Assembly (NCBI GenBank): GCA_902796555.1
Contig: CADBPR010000065.1
Span: 1 to 34,154, forward strand
Direction of reading: 5' to 3'
From: an uncultured Bacteroidia bacterium
Lineage (GTDB): Bacteria; Bacteroidota; Bacteroidia; Bacteroidales; UBA932
Length of the DNA: 34,154 bases
Part shown: in pieces, positions 27,800 through 34,154 of the stretch
How the letters are laid out: the number at the start of each line of letters is the position of its first letter
Position numbering within the stretch: position 1 is the stretch's first letter
Position numbers and translations under genes: made by a program
Notes under the pieces: model-generated
Told to the model about the DNA's origin: nothing
Seen by the model: the letters and a program-made list of their open reading frames with translations, nothing else
Database searches by the model: none

Positions 27800-28657
27800 T
27801 TATAATCCCTTGGCCTTTCCTTCGTCCCAGATGGCATCCATCTCGGCGAGGGTCATGTCGTGCAGGGAGCGGCCCTTGCGCAGGGTCTGTTCCTCCAAAT
27901 AAGTAAAGCGCCGGCGGAATTTCTCGCACGCACGGTTGAGGGCCGTGTCGGGATTGATTCCGTAGAGCCGTCCGGCATTGATGGTGGCGAACATGAAGTC
28001 GCCCAGTTCCTCTTCGGCCCGGTCATAAGCGGCCCGGAAGGCGGGAGATGCATCTTCGGAAGGAGTGCAGACCGATTTGTCTGCATGGCCCTGCTCGGCG
28101 TCCATTGCATCCAGTTCCGCCTGGAATTCGCCCATTTCCTCCTTGACCTTCTCCCAGACCTGGCTCTTTTCTTCCCAGTCGAATCCGACGCCGCGGGCCT
28201 TGTCCTGCATGGCAAAAGCCTTCAGGACGGAAGGCATGGAATTCGGCACGCCCGAGAGCACGCGCCGGTTGCCGCCTTTCTCCTTCGTCTTCATCATTTC
28301 CCAGTTCTCGGAGACGGTTTTGGCATCAGAAGCCTTGACATCCGAGAAGACATGCGGATGACGGAAAACCATCTTCTCGCAGATTTTGTCCAACACGTCG
28401 CCGATGTCGTAACGGCCTTCTTCCTGGGCGATTTTACTGTAGAAAACGATATGGAGCAGGACGTCTCCCAGTTCTTTCTTGAGTTCGTCCTCGTTGTGGC
28501 TGAGCACGGCGTCGCTGAGTTCGTACACCTCCTCCACGGTCATAGGACGCAGGGTATCAATCGTCTGGGCGTGGTTCCAAGGACACTCCGCCCGTAATTT
28601 GTCCATGATGTCCAGCAGTCTTCCGAATTTCTCCAGCTTTTCTTCTCTCGTATGCAT
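27800..28657 (-). CDS. mazG: Nucleoside triphosphate pyrophosphohydrolase MazG
   Basis: MazG hydrolyses NTPs and dNTPs to the monophosphate and pyrophosphate, cleaning the pool and affecting (p)ppGpp. The 285-residue protein has two MazG repeats. The first (about 20-120) has CPWNHAQTIDTLRPMTVEEVYEL, and LKKELGDVLLHIVFYSKIA, giving the ExxE...ExxD metal pattern. The second (about 165-260) has KVKEEMGEFQAEL and then AEEELGDFMFATINAGR with RRRFTYLE at the end. Between the metal pairs of the second repeat lies an extra acidic/Ser segment (about 190-214, HADKSVCTPSEDASP) that lengthens the protein relative to the roughly 260 residues of E. coli MazG. It heads an operon with cstA and the DUF853 ATPase. 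Confidence 0.94.
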   Translation of the reverse strand: MHTREEKLEKFGRLLDIMDKLRAECPWNHAQTIDTLRPMTVEEVYELSDAVLSHNEDELKKELGDVLLHIVFYSKIAQEEGRYDIGDVLDKICEKMVFRHPHVFSDVKASDAKTVSENWEMMKTKEKGGNRRVLSGVPNSMPSVLKAFAMQDKARGVGFDWEEKSQVWEKVKEEMGEFQAELDAMDAEQGHADKSVCTPSEDASPAFRAAYDRAEEELGDFMFATINAGRLYGINPDTALNRACEKFRRRFTYLEEQTLRKGRSLHDMTLAEMDAIWDEGKAKGL

Positions 28658-28677
28658 CTGAAATTGCGTTAATCATA

Positions 28678-28685
28678 CAAAAATA
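28678..28685 (-). promoter_or_regulatory. Predicted -7 element of the mazG-cstA promoter
   Basis: The minus strand reads TATTTTTG, matching TAnnTTTG, 20 nt before the mazG ATG at 28657. A TTG 23 bases upstream may be the -33 element. It lies back to back with the promoter of the divergent lipoprotein. Confidence 0.5.
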
Positions 28686-28698
28686 AGAAAAAAAGCCG

Positions 28699-28706
28699 TA
28701 TCTTTG
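28699..28706 (+). promoter_or_regulatory. Predicted -7 element of the repeat-lipoprotein promoter
   Basis: TATCTTTG is an exact TAnnTTTG match, 37 nt before the ATG at 28743. It falls within the -33 to -7 spacer of the mazG promoter on the other strand, so RNA polymerase may not use both at once. Confidence 0.55.
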
Positions 28707-28742
28707 GGCAATCAAGCATAATATTTGAAAAAGATTTCCGGT

Positions 28743-30323
28743 ATGAGACAACATCGGTATGTATATATGGCCCTGTCGGTCCTGATGCTGACGGCGGCCC
28801 TGTCCTGTTCCAAGGATGGCACAGGCAGAAGAAGAGGCACGGAAGAGCGGCCGAATGTCACCCCTGTCAGTGCTTTTCGGGAGAATCCCGCATGGACGGT
28901 TACCTACACCGGCCGCACGGCGGACGTATTTGACGGCAACACCTTCATCGTCGACGTCATGCATGTAAAATCCACAGACAACAAGACCTGGTACCTGGAC
29001 CTGGTCAGCGCCAATGACCTGCTGACCACTTACGGGAACAGCCTGGACCAGTTCATCGCCGCGAGCGTCGCCAAGGCGAAGGAGGCCGGTGACATCCCGG
29101 TCGATTCCGGCGATTCCGACGTCGTCTTCGACATCCTGGATGCCGGCGGCAGCAACTGGGTGGCGGTCGCCTACGGCTGTGATGAAAAGGGCAACCTGAC
29201 GGGTGAATATTCCCGTCTGGACTTTACCACGCAGGCGATGCAGCTGCAGAAAGGTTCGGTCTACAAGATGGAATACACCGGCCGCCGGGAGTCGGACGGA
29301 GACGAGGTGGACGTGCTCAACGTCAAAACCGATTCCCCCTACAGCTATTATGTCTATATCGCTTATCCCGAGTATATTGAGGAGTTCTACGAAGGGGATT
29401 ACGCCGCCTTCTTCAACGGGGTGGTGGACGAGATTTACAGCGGCCTGGGCGAGAACGGCAACTTCGCGGACGCGATTTATTATCAGCCCAATCTGAACAT
29501 TGAATTCGACCGTTTCCGCTCCGGACAGTGGACAGCCTATGCCTTCGGTCTGGATGCGGCCGGCAACCTGACCGGCGACTGGTCGGAATACGCTTTCGTC
29601 GTGCCGGAAGAAAAGCCGACCGACGCCTACAACCGCTGGCTGGGTACCTGGCGCATCGGGGACGGGCGTACCGCTTATGAAATCCGCGTGGCCGGCAGCG
29701 AATCCAATGTCGCCTACCGGGTGAGCGGCTGGGAGACCGGCGACGATGCCGGTGAAGGCGTGACGGAAGAGACGAAGGACCTTTCCTTCGAGACCCGTTT
29801 CGACCGCAAGACCGGCGAGATGATTTTCTATGTCCAGTATATCGGCTTCCCCTTCACGGTGGGAGAGGAGACTTTCGACGCTTATCTGCTGGGGGTCTAC
29901 CGTTCCGGCAGCGATGAGTTCGTATATGAATTCGAAAGCGACATTGCCGCGGCGGCGCTGGACGAAAGCGGAAATACCGCGACGGTACGCGCCCTGAGCA
30001 CGGAGCGGGATGGCAAGACCATTTCCTTCGTGTCCATGCGCTACGGCGAGATGTCCCGTAACGCCAGCAACAACGAGGTGGGCATCCATGCCCAGCGGAT
30101 TCCGTACTTCCCGATGACGATGACCTGGGTGTCTTCCAACACCGGTTCCGCAACGGCCGTCAGGACGGCGCTTCCGACCGCCCGGCCGAGGATGACGGTC
30201 CGCACAGCCGGCACCAAGTCGGCCGCTCCGGCAGGCGCGTCGGTATCACCCTATCGCAAAGCCGCCGGTACGCAGGCCCGCAAGGCCTCCGGCCGGAAGC
30301 CCGGCTCCGTCAGACGGGGTTGA
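28743..30323 (+). CDS. Lipoprotein with a tandem domain duplication and a basic C-terminal tail, unknown function
   Basis: I do not recognise the family. The start at ATG 28743 is preferred to a TTG 18 bases upstream, because a signal peptide of normal length follows. The 526-residue protein has a lipobox (L-S-C, Cys22) and then a short basic segment (GRRRG). Two related blocks follow at about 51-163 and 173-287. Both open with x-Y-T-G-R, have D-V/E-V...V-K-T/S-D, and close with W-V/T-A-x-A-Y/F-G-x-D-x-x-G-N-L-T-G. A third, lipocalin-like block (about 299-455) begins RWLGTWRIGDGRTAYEI. The last acidic residue is E445; the final 80 residues are rich in Ala, Arg, Thr, Ser and Lys. The gene ends exactly against the stop of the minus-strand LytTR gene (no gap). 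It should be an envelope protein, perhaps a ligand binder. Confidence 0.75.
   Translation: MRQHRYVYMALSVLMLTAALSCSKDGTGRRRGTEERPNVTPVSAFRENPAWTVTYTGRTADVFDGNTFIVDVMHVKSTDNKTWYLDLVSANDLLTTYGNSLDQFIAASVAKAKEAGDIPVDSGDSDVVFDILDAGGSNWVAVAYGCDEKGNLTGEYSRLDFTTQAMQLQKGSVYKMEYTGRRESDGDEVDVLNVKTDSPYSYYVYIAYPEYIEEFYEGDYAAFFNGVVDEIYSGLGENGNFADAIYYQPNLNIEFDRFRSGQWTAYAFGLDAAGNLTGDWSEYAFVVPEEKPTDAYNRWLGTWRIGDGRTAYEIRVAGSESNVAYRVSGWETGDDAGEGVTEETKDLSFETRFDRKTGEMIFYVQYIGFPFTVGEETFDAYLLGVYRSGSDEFVYEFESDIAAAALDESGNTATVRALSTERDGKTISFVSMRYGEMSRNASNNEVGIHAQRIPYFPMTMTWVSSNTGSATAVRTALPTARPRMTVRTAGTKSAAPAGASVSPYRKAAGTQARKASGRKPGSVRRG
28893..29603 (+). repeat. Diverged tandem duplication inside the lipoprotein gene
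   Basis: Two units (28893-29231 and 29259-29603) encode similar blocks of about 113 and 115 residues. They share YTGR near the start and GNLTG near the end. The DNA has diverged too far for an obvious nucleotide repeat, which points to an old duplication. Confidence 0.6.
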
Positions 30324-31202
30324 TTACTGCTCCTGGAACCGGCCGAGCACGTTGTCGGCATAGGTCCTGGTAATGGAAATCGGCGGGATGGCGTCGTTCT
30401 CGAGATCGAGTTCGTAGCCATCCTTTTCTTTGCGCAGGACTTTGACTTTGTCCATGTTGACGATGTATTTGCGGTGGCACCGGACCAGGGAACTGCCCTT
30501 GAAACTCTCCTCGATGGTTTTGAGCCGGCAGCGGATCATGTATTTTTTCATGGCGCCCTTGCTGTCGGTATACCAGACGATGACGTAGTTGTCGTCCGAC
30601 TCGATATAATACAGATTCTCCAGACTGACAGACAGTTTCATGACGCCGCTGTTGTCATAGAGGGTGACTTTCTGAATCCCGTTACGGCTTTCTTCCGGTT
30701 CGTCGGAAACGACGTCCCGCGTGTTCATCAGGCGAATCGTCTTGTTCTTGTCCACCAGGGCGAAGAACATGCCGGAGATAAGGTAGGGGATACCCAGGCA
30801 AATCAGGCAGTAGAGCAGGGACCCGCCCAGAATCTGCCAGGCCGAGATGCCGCCCGAAGAGATGATGCCCATCCGCTCGCCGGCTTCGGAGAAAGCGGTG
30901 TACAACAGGCTGACGGCGATGATTTCCAGCAGATTCCAGATGAGATACTGGAGGTAGGTCATGGCGTAAGCGCTCCGGGTCAGGTACATAATCCATTTGC
31001 TGAGGATGACCAGCAGGAGGGCGGCTACATAAAAGCCGGCGGTATAACCGAAGGCCTGGCTGCCCGCGCCGATGACGAACCATGCGTTGTGGGCGAAGGG
31101 AATGCTGAGCAGCAGGAACAACAAGGAGAAGAAGGCCGTGAAGGTAACGGTCCCTATCAGCGTGTATTTATCCCGGAAATAACCCGGGAGCAAAAGTCTC
31201 AT
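30324..31202 (-). CDS. Membrane-bound LytTR-type transcription regulator
   Basis: With the ATG at 31202 the protein has 292 residues. A TTG 30 bases upstream is unlikely because the -7 element lies at 31230-31237. The N-terminal half has about five hydrophobic helices (residues 15-35, 41-67, 84-104, 122-149 and a possible shorter one). The C-terminal part (about 185-290) is a LytTR DNA-binding domain: LENLYYIESDDNYVIVWY, KYMIRCRLKTIEE, SSLVRCHRKYIVNMDKV and the final ISITRTYADNV. There is no response-regulator receiver domain, so a signal would have to be sensed by the membrane part. This layout is common in Bacteroidota. The gene ends against the repeat-lipoprotein gene, and its target genes are unknown. 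Confidence 0.87.
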   Translation of the reverse strand: MRLLLPGYFRDKYTLIGTVTFTAFFSLLFLLLSIPFAHNAWFVIGAGSQAFGYTAGFYVAALLLVILSKWIMYLTRSAYAMTYLQYLIWNLLEIIAVSLLYTAFSEAGERMGIISSGGISAWQILGGSLLYCLICLGIPYLISGMFFALVDKNKTIRLMNTRDVVSDEPEESRNGIQKVTLYDNSGVMKLSVSLENLYYIESDDNYVIVWYTDSKGAMKKYMIRCRLKTIEESFKGSSLVRCHRKYIVNMDKVKVLRKEKDGYELDLENDAIPPISITRTYADNVLGRFQEQ

Positions 31203-31229
31203 TGTGTCCACGGCGCTCCGTTTGTCCCG

Positions 31230-31237
31230 CAAATATA
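31230..31237 (-). promoter_or_regulatory. Predicted -7 element of the LytTR gene promoter
   Basis: The minus strand reads TATATTTG, a TAnnTTTG match, 27 nt before the ATG at 31202. It decides the start codon, since the alternative TTG start would lie inside this element. Confidence 0.55.
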
Positions 31238-31277
31238 GTAAGATATTCCGAAATAATCTAAAAAGTTGTTTACCTAA

Positions 31278-31301
31278 AGCGGCATCATTTTCCCTGCCGC
31301 T
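31278..31301. repeat. Short hairpin in the divergent LytTR/fabF spacer
   Basis: AGCGGCA (31278-31284) pairs with TGCCGCT (31295-31301), a 7-bp stem with a 10-nt loop. No gene ends nearby on either strand, so it is not a normal terminator. The rest of 31238-31403 shows nothing I can name. Confidence 0.3.
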
Positions 31302-31403
31302 ACCTGGCGGGATATGAAAATGAGAGGCTGACGACAGAAAGGGCCCGGGGGAAAACTTTCCACCGGAGAAGGCGTTGCAAAGATATCCGGGAGAACCTTT
31401 CGA

Positions 31404-31433
31404 TTGTTATTCCGTACATTTTTGTTATCTTTG
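31404..31433 (+). promoter_or_regulatory. Predicted fabF promoter
   Basis: TTG at 31404-31406 and TATCTTTG at 31426-31433 are separated by 19 bases, the best match to the Bacteroidota -33/-7 arrangement in this window. The ATG at 31450 is only 16 nt past the -7 element, so the leader is about 10 nt. Confidence 0.7.
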
Positions 31434-31449
31434 CAAGTTATTATACGAT

Positions 31450-32700
31450 ATGGAACAAGAAAGAAAACGAGTTGTCGTTACCGGTATGGGCGTCATTTCC
31501 TCCGTTGGGAATGATGTGGAGACCTTTTGGCGCAATCTCCGGAACGGTGTCTGCGGCATCGACTTCATCGACGAGTTCCCCACCGAGGAACTGGCGGTCA
31601 AGTTTGCCGGAAAAGTCCGCGATTTCCACCCGGAAGAATACGGGATGGACAAGCCTTTTATCCGTAAACAGGCCATGTTTACCAAATACGGCGTGGCCGC
31701 TGCCTGGCAGGCGATGCGGCAGTCCGCCCTGGTGAGCGGGGAGAACATCGACCCCTTCCGCCTGGGCGTCTATGTCGGCTCCGGTATCGGCGGATTCGAG
31801 GTCCAGTACCGTGAGACGGTCAAGATGGTGGAGGACCCGACCGGCCATTGGATTTCGCCGCTTTTCATCCCGACGATGATTTCCAACATCGCCGCCGGCA
31901 ATATTTCCATCCGTCACGGCGCCCAGGGCCCGTGTCTGGATGTGGTGACGGCCTGTGCGACATCCACCAATTCCATCGGGGAAGCCTACCGGGCCATCCG
32001 CCACGGCTATGCCGACGCCATCATCGCGGGCGGGACCGAGTATGCGACGATTCCCCTGGGCCTGGCCGCGTTCACGAATGCGACGGCCCTTTCGAAAGCG
32101 GAGAATCCCAAGTACGCCTCCCTGCCTTTCAATGCCAACCGGGCCGGTTTTGTCATGGGCGACGGGGCTGGCGTTCTCGTTCTGGAAGAATATGAACATG
32201 CCCGGGCTCGGGGCGCACAGATTCTGGCGGAGATGGTCGGCTACGGCAATACCTGCGACGCCCACCATGTCACGGCGCCGCGTCCCGACGGCACCACCCA
32301 GGCCCGCGCCATTTCCCTGGCCCTGGAAGAAGCCGGTTACAAGCCCGGCGAGGATGTTCTGTATATCAATGCCCACGGCACCGGCACACGGCTCAATGAC
32401 GCTGCGGAAACCCGTGCCTACAAGGTGGCGCTCGGAGATGAGGCCTACCGGGCCCATATCAGTTCCACCAAGTCGATGACCGGCCACATGTTCGGCGCCG
32501 CCGGTGCTGCGGAGGCCATCGCGACGATTCTGGCCCTGCGTGACGGGGTCATTCCGCCGACCATCAACCTCGATTGTCCCGACCCGGAATGTGACCTGGA
32601 CTATACGCCGAACGTGGCTGTCCAGGCGCCGGTGACCCTCGGACTGTCCGATTCCTTCGGTTTCGGCGGACATAACGCTTGCATCGCTTTCCGCCTATGA
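31450..32700 (+). CDS. fabF: Beta-ketoacyl-ACP synthase II (FabF type)
   Basis: This condensing enzyme joins malonyl-ACP to an acyl-ACP in fatty acid elongation. The ATG at 31450 gives 416 residues; an in-frame ATG at 31375 was rejected because the promoter lies between. The Cys-His-His triad is complete: C169 in VTACATSTNSIG, H309 in INAHGTGTRLND, and H346 in STKSMTGHMFGAAG, with K341 in the same motif. SDSFGFGGHNA is the normal end. No acyl carrier protein gene lies beside it, unlike many main fabF loci, so a specialised KAS role is possible. It overlaps the GNAT-fold gene by 4 bp (ATGA). Confidence 0.92.
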   Translation: MEQERKRVVVTGMGVISSVGNDVETFWRNLRNGVCGIDFIDEFPTEELAVKFAGKVRDFHPEEYGMDKPFIRKQAMFTKYGVAAAWQAMRQSALVSGENIDPFRLGVYVGSGIGGFEVQYRETVKMVEDPTGHWISPLFIPTMISNIAAGNISIRHGAQGPCLDVVTACATSTNSIGEAYRAIRHGYADAIIAGGTEYATIPLGLAAFTNATALSKAENPKYASLPFNANRAGFVMGDGAGVLVLEEYEHARARGAQILAEMVGYGNTCDAHHVTAPRPDGTTQARAISLALEEAGYKPGEDVLYINAHGTGTRLNDAAETRAYKVALGDEAYRAHISSTKSMTGHMFGAAGAAEAIATILALRDGVIPPTINLDCPDPECDLDYTPNVAVQAPVTLGLSDSFGFGGHNACIAFRL

Positions 32701-33818
32701 GCCGTTACCGCATCCAAGAAGTGAATTCGGAGCGCGACCTGCGCCGTTTCATCGCCTTCCCGGACGAATTGTATCGGGATTGTCCGCAGTACGTACCCGC
32801 CTTGCACGGCGACCAGAAGAAATCCCTGACCTCCTGTGCCTCGCTGGCGTATTGTACGCGTCAGCTGTGGCTTGCGCTGGAGGGGGACCGGGTGGTCGGC
32901 CGTATCTGCGCGATGGTGAATCCGCGGTACAACGAACGCTACGGCAAGCATCGCGCCCGTTTCGGGTGGTTCGATACGATAGACGATTACGATGTGGCCC
33001 GGCTGCTGCTGACCACGGCGGAGGACTGGGCCCGTGCGCAGGGAATGGACGAAATCCACGGTCCCCTGTACTACAACACCCTCGGCAAGCAGGGCATGCT
33101 GGTGGAGGGTTTCGATAACCTGCCCGTCTTCAATACGCTCTATAACTATCCGTATTACAATGACTTCGTGACCCGGGCGGGCTATGTCAAGGAATGTGAC
33201 TGGCTCGAATACAAAATGGCCGCCCAGCAGGACATCCCCGAAAAGATGACCCGGATGGCCGCCCTGCTGATGGAGCGTTACCGGCTGCACGAGGGCAATA
33301 TCGACCGGCTGAAAAAGGACAAGGAACAGGTGCGGAAGTTCTTCGATGCCTATAACGAGAGTTTTGCGAAAGCGGTCTACAATTTCATTCCCTTCACCCC
33401 GGAGGAAATAGAGGAAGAGGCGGCCGGTTTCATCCCGTATCTGAACAACCGGACCAGCGTCATCATCCTGGACGAGAAGGAGGAACTGGCGGCCTTCGGC
33501 ATCACCATTCCCGATATCTCCCGGGCCTTGCAGAAAGCCCGCGGGCGCCTCTTCCCGACCGGCTGGTACCATCTGCTGAAGGCCCTGCGGACCTACGACA
33601 CGATGGACCTGATGATCAACGGGGCCGTTCCCCGCTGGCAGAATACCGGCATCTCGGCCATTCTCCATGCCAAGATGTCCGAACGCTACCGGGCCCTGGG
33701 TGCACAATGGGGCCTGTCCAACCCCCAGATTGAGACGAACAGTGCTGTCAATGTGTGGGCCAAATACGGGGACAGCCAGCTGTATATGCGGCGGCGTTGT
33801 TATGTAAAAAACATTTAA
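32697..33818 (+). CDS. GNAT-fold acyltransferase-like protein (YghO-like family)
   Basis: The 373-residue protein starts at the ATG overlapping the fabF stop. An upstream TTG in the same frame was not chosen. The N-terminal part (FIAFPDELYRDCPQYVPAL) and the strand WLALEGDRVVGRICAMVNPRYN followed by FGWFDTIDDYDVARLLLTTAEDW fit the GNAT-like family with a stretched N-terminus. Later comes IHGPLYYNTLGKQGMLVEGFDN, where a typical member has GP-N-S-N, then a second half with NTGISAILHAKM near the end. I cannot see a simple Arg/Gln-rich acetyl-CoA loop. The substrate is unknown. Its coupling to a ketoacyl synthase suggests an acyl-ACP or acyl-CoA donor for lipid N-acylation, which is inference. 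Confidence 0.75.
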   Translation: MSRYRIQEVNSERDLRRFIAFPDELYRDCPQYVPALHGDQKKSLTSCASLAYCTRQLWLALEGDRVVGRICAMVNPRYNERYGKHRARFGWFDTIDDYDVARLLLTTAEDWARAQGMDEIHGPLYYNTLGKQGMLVEGFDNLPVFNTLYNYPYYNDFVTRAGYVKECDWLEYKMAAQQDIPEKMTRMAALLMERYRLHEGNIDRLKKDKEQVRKFFDAYNESFAKAVYNFIPFTPEEIEEEAAGFIPYLNNRTSVIILDEKEELAAFGITIPDISRALQKARGRLFPTGWYHLLKALRTYDTMDLMINGAVPRWQNTGISAILHAKMSERYRALGAQWGLSNPQIETNSAVNVWAKYGDSQLYMRRRCYVKNI

Positions 33819-33822
33819 GAAT

Positions 33823-34154
33823 ATGGCAGACAACAATACATTACTTGAGAAGGTATTGAGCCTTCAGGACAAATACAAATCCCTCCAGGACCAACTGTCC
33901 GACCCGGCGGTCATGGCGGACATGAAGAAATATGTCCAGCTCAACAAGGACTACAAAGAACTGCAGCCCATTATTGCGGCCGGGCTGGAATACAAGAAAA
34001 TGGTGGAGGAACTGGCCTCGGCCAAGGACATCCTGCTGAACGAAAAGGATGACGACCTGCGCGAAATGGCCCGTGAGGAAATCAATGACATCGAGCCGCG
34101 TCTGCCGCAGATGGAACAGAACATCAAGCTCCTCCTCATCCCGGCCGATCCGGA
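33823..34154 (+). CDS. prfA: Peptide chain release factor 1, N-terminal part (3' end outside window)
   Basis: RF1 reads UAA and UAG at the ribosomal A site. Only the first 110 residues are visible because the window ends. They form the N-terminal helical domain: LLEKVLSLQDKYKSLQDQLSDPAVM, then KKYVQLNKDYKELQPII, and the acidic helices NEKDDDLREMAREEINDIEPRLPQ followed by NIKLLLIPADP, which is the typical boundary before the GTPase-side domain. The PxT anticodon tripeptide and GGQ motif lie beyond the edge. The RF1 rather than RF2 call rests on the LLLIP-x-DP ending and the helical pattern. It begins 4 nt after the GNAT-like gene. Confidence 0.92.
   Translation, partial: MADNNTLLEKVLSLQDKYKSLQDQLSDPAVMADMKKYVQLNKDYKELQPIIAAGLEYKKMVEELASAKDILLNEKDDDLREMAREEINDIEPRLPQMEQNIKLLLIPADP

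Noticed and set aside
29991-30323. Frameshift in the tail of the repeat lipoprotein
   Set aside because: The used frame keeps GC-ending codons and ends cleanly at 30323; the alternative frame would run into the LytTR gene. Not fully excluded, so kept as a check under findings.
31375-31449. Longer N-terminus for FabF
   Set aside because: The best promoter of the window lies inside it, and the KAS fold starts right after the 31450 ATG.
1-34154. tRNA genes, CRISPR arrays, insertion sequences or phage genes
   Set aside because: No cloverleaf, regularly spaced repeat, transposase, integrase or terminal inverted repeat was seen on either strand.

Overview
The window reads as a chromosomal, housekeeping-rich stretch from a GC-rich member of the Bacteroidota, most likely the order Bacteroidales. 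The evidence is the repeated promoter element of the TAnnTTTG type (upstream of ompA, the HAD gene, the porin, the 28.7-kb lipoprotein and fabF on the plus strand, and of uvrB, mazG and the LytTR gene on the minus strand), AT-rich leaders with weak Shine-Dalgarno sequences, a TonB-dependent receptor paired with a DUF4249 lipoprotein, many lipoproteins with Cys lipoboxes, and the sequence character of rpsA, OmpA, HtpG and CstA. A family or genus cannot be named from this alone. I saw no rRNA, tRNA, CRISPR array, transposase or phage gene.

Layout. 1-6412 (+): the 3' end of rpsA, then RNase Z (overlapping rpsA), a glucosaminidase/LysM protein, MltG and a RelA/SpoT homologue, all tightly packed. 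6407-8536 (-): uvrB, tail to tail with relA. 8720-9943 (+): a major OmpA-type protein with a strong terminator. 10010-10174 (-): a possible small basic ORF. 10315-14240 (+): an overlapping three-gene cassette (lipoprotein, TonB-dependent receptor, DUF4249 lipoprotein) that looks richer in AT and is probably acquired. 14313-18088 (-): htpG and an acyl-CoA ligase, each with a hairpin terminator. 18232-19071 (+): a HAD phosphatase. 19229-24647 (+): an outer-membrane porin followed 3 nt later by potABCD, behind a promoter and a foldable leader. 24719-28657 (-): mazG-cstA-DUF853 ATPase. 28743-30323 (+) and 30324-31202 (-): a repeat-containing lipoprotein and a membrane LytTR regulator whose stop codons abut. 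31450-34154 (+): fabF, a GNAT-fold protein and the 5' end of prfA.

How the genes work together. The most coherent system is the polyamine-uptake operon, in which an outer-membrane beta-barrel is built into the same transcription unit as the inner-membrane PotABCD transporter. Its PotD appears to carry both a lipid anchor and a C-terminal membrane helix. A second envelope uptake unit is the receptor/DUF4249 cassette. The RelA/SpoT homologue has lost most hydrolase residues but keeps its synthetase motifs. The fabF-GNAT pair, translationally coupled by an ATGA overlap, may serve lipid N-acylation. Nothing here is certain to be a wholly new system. The candidates most worth testing are the porin-Pot operon with its leader, the doubly anchored PotD, the receptor cassette, and the lipoprotein with a basic tail next to LytTR.
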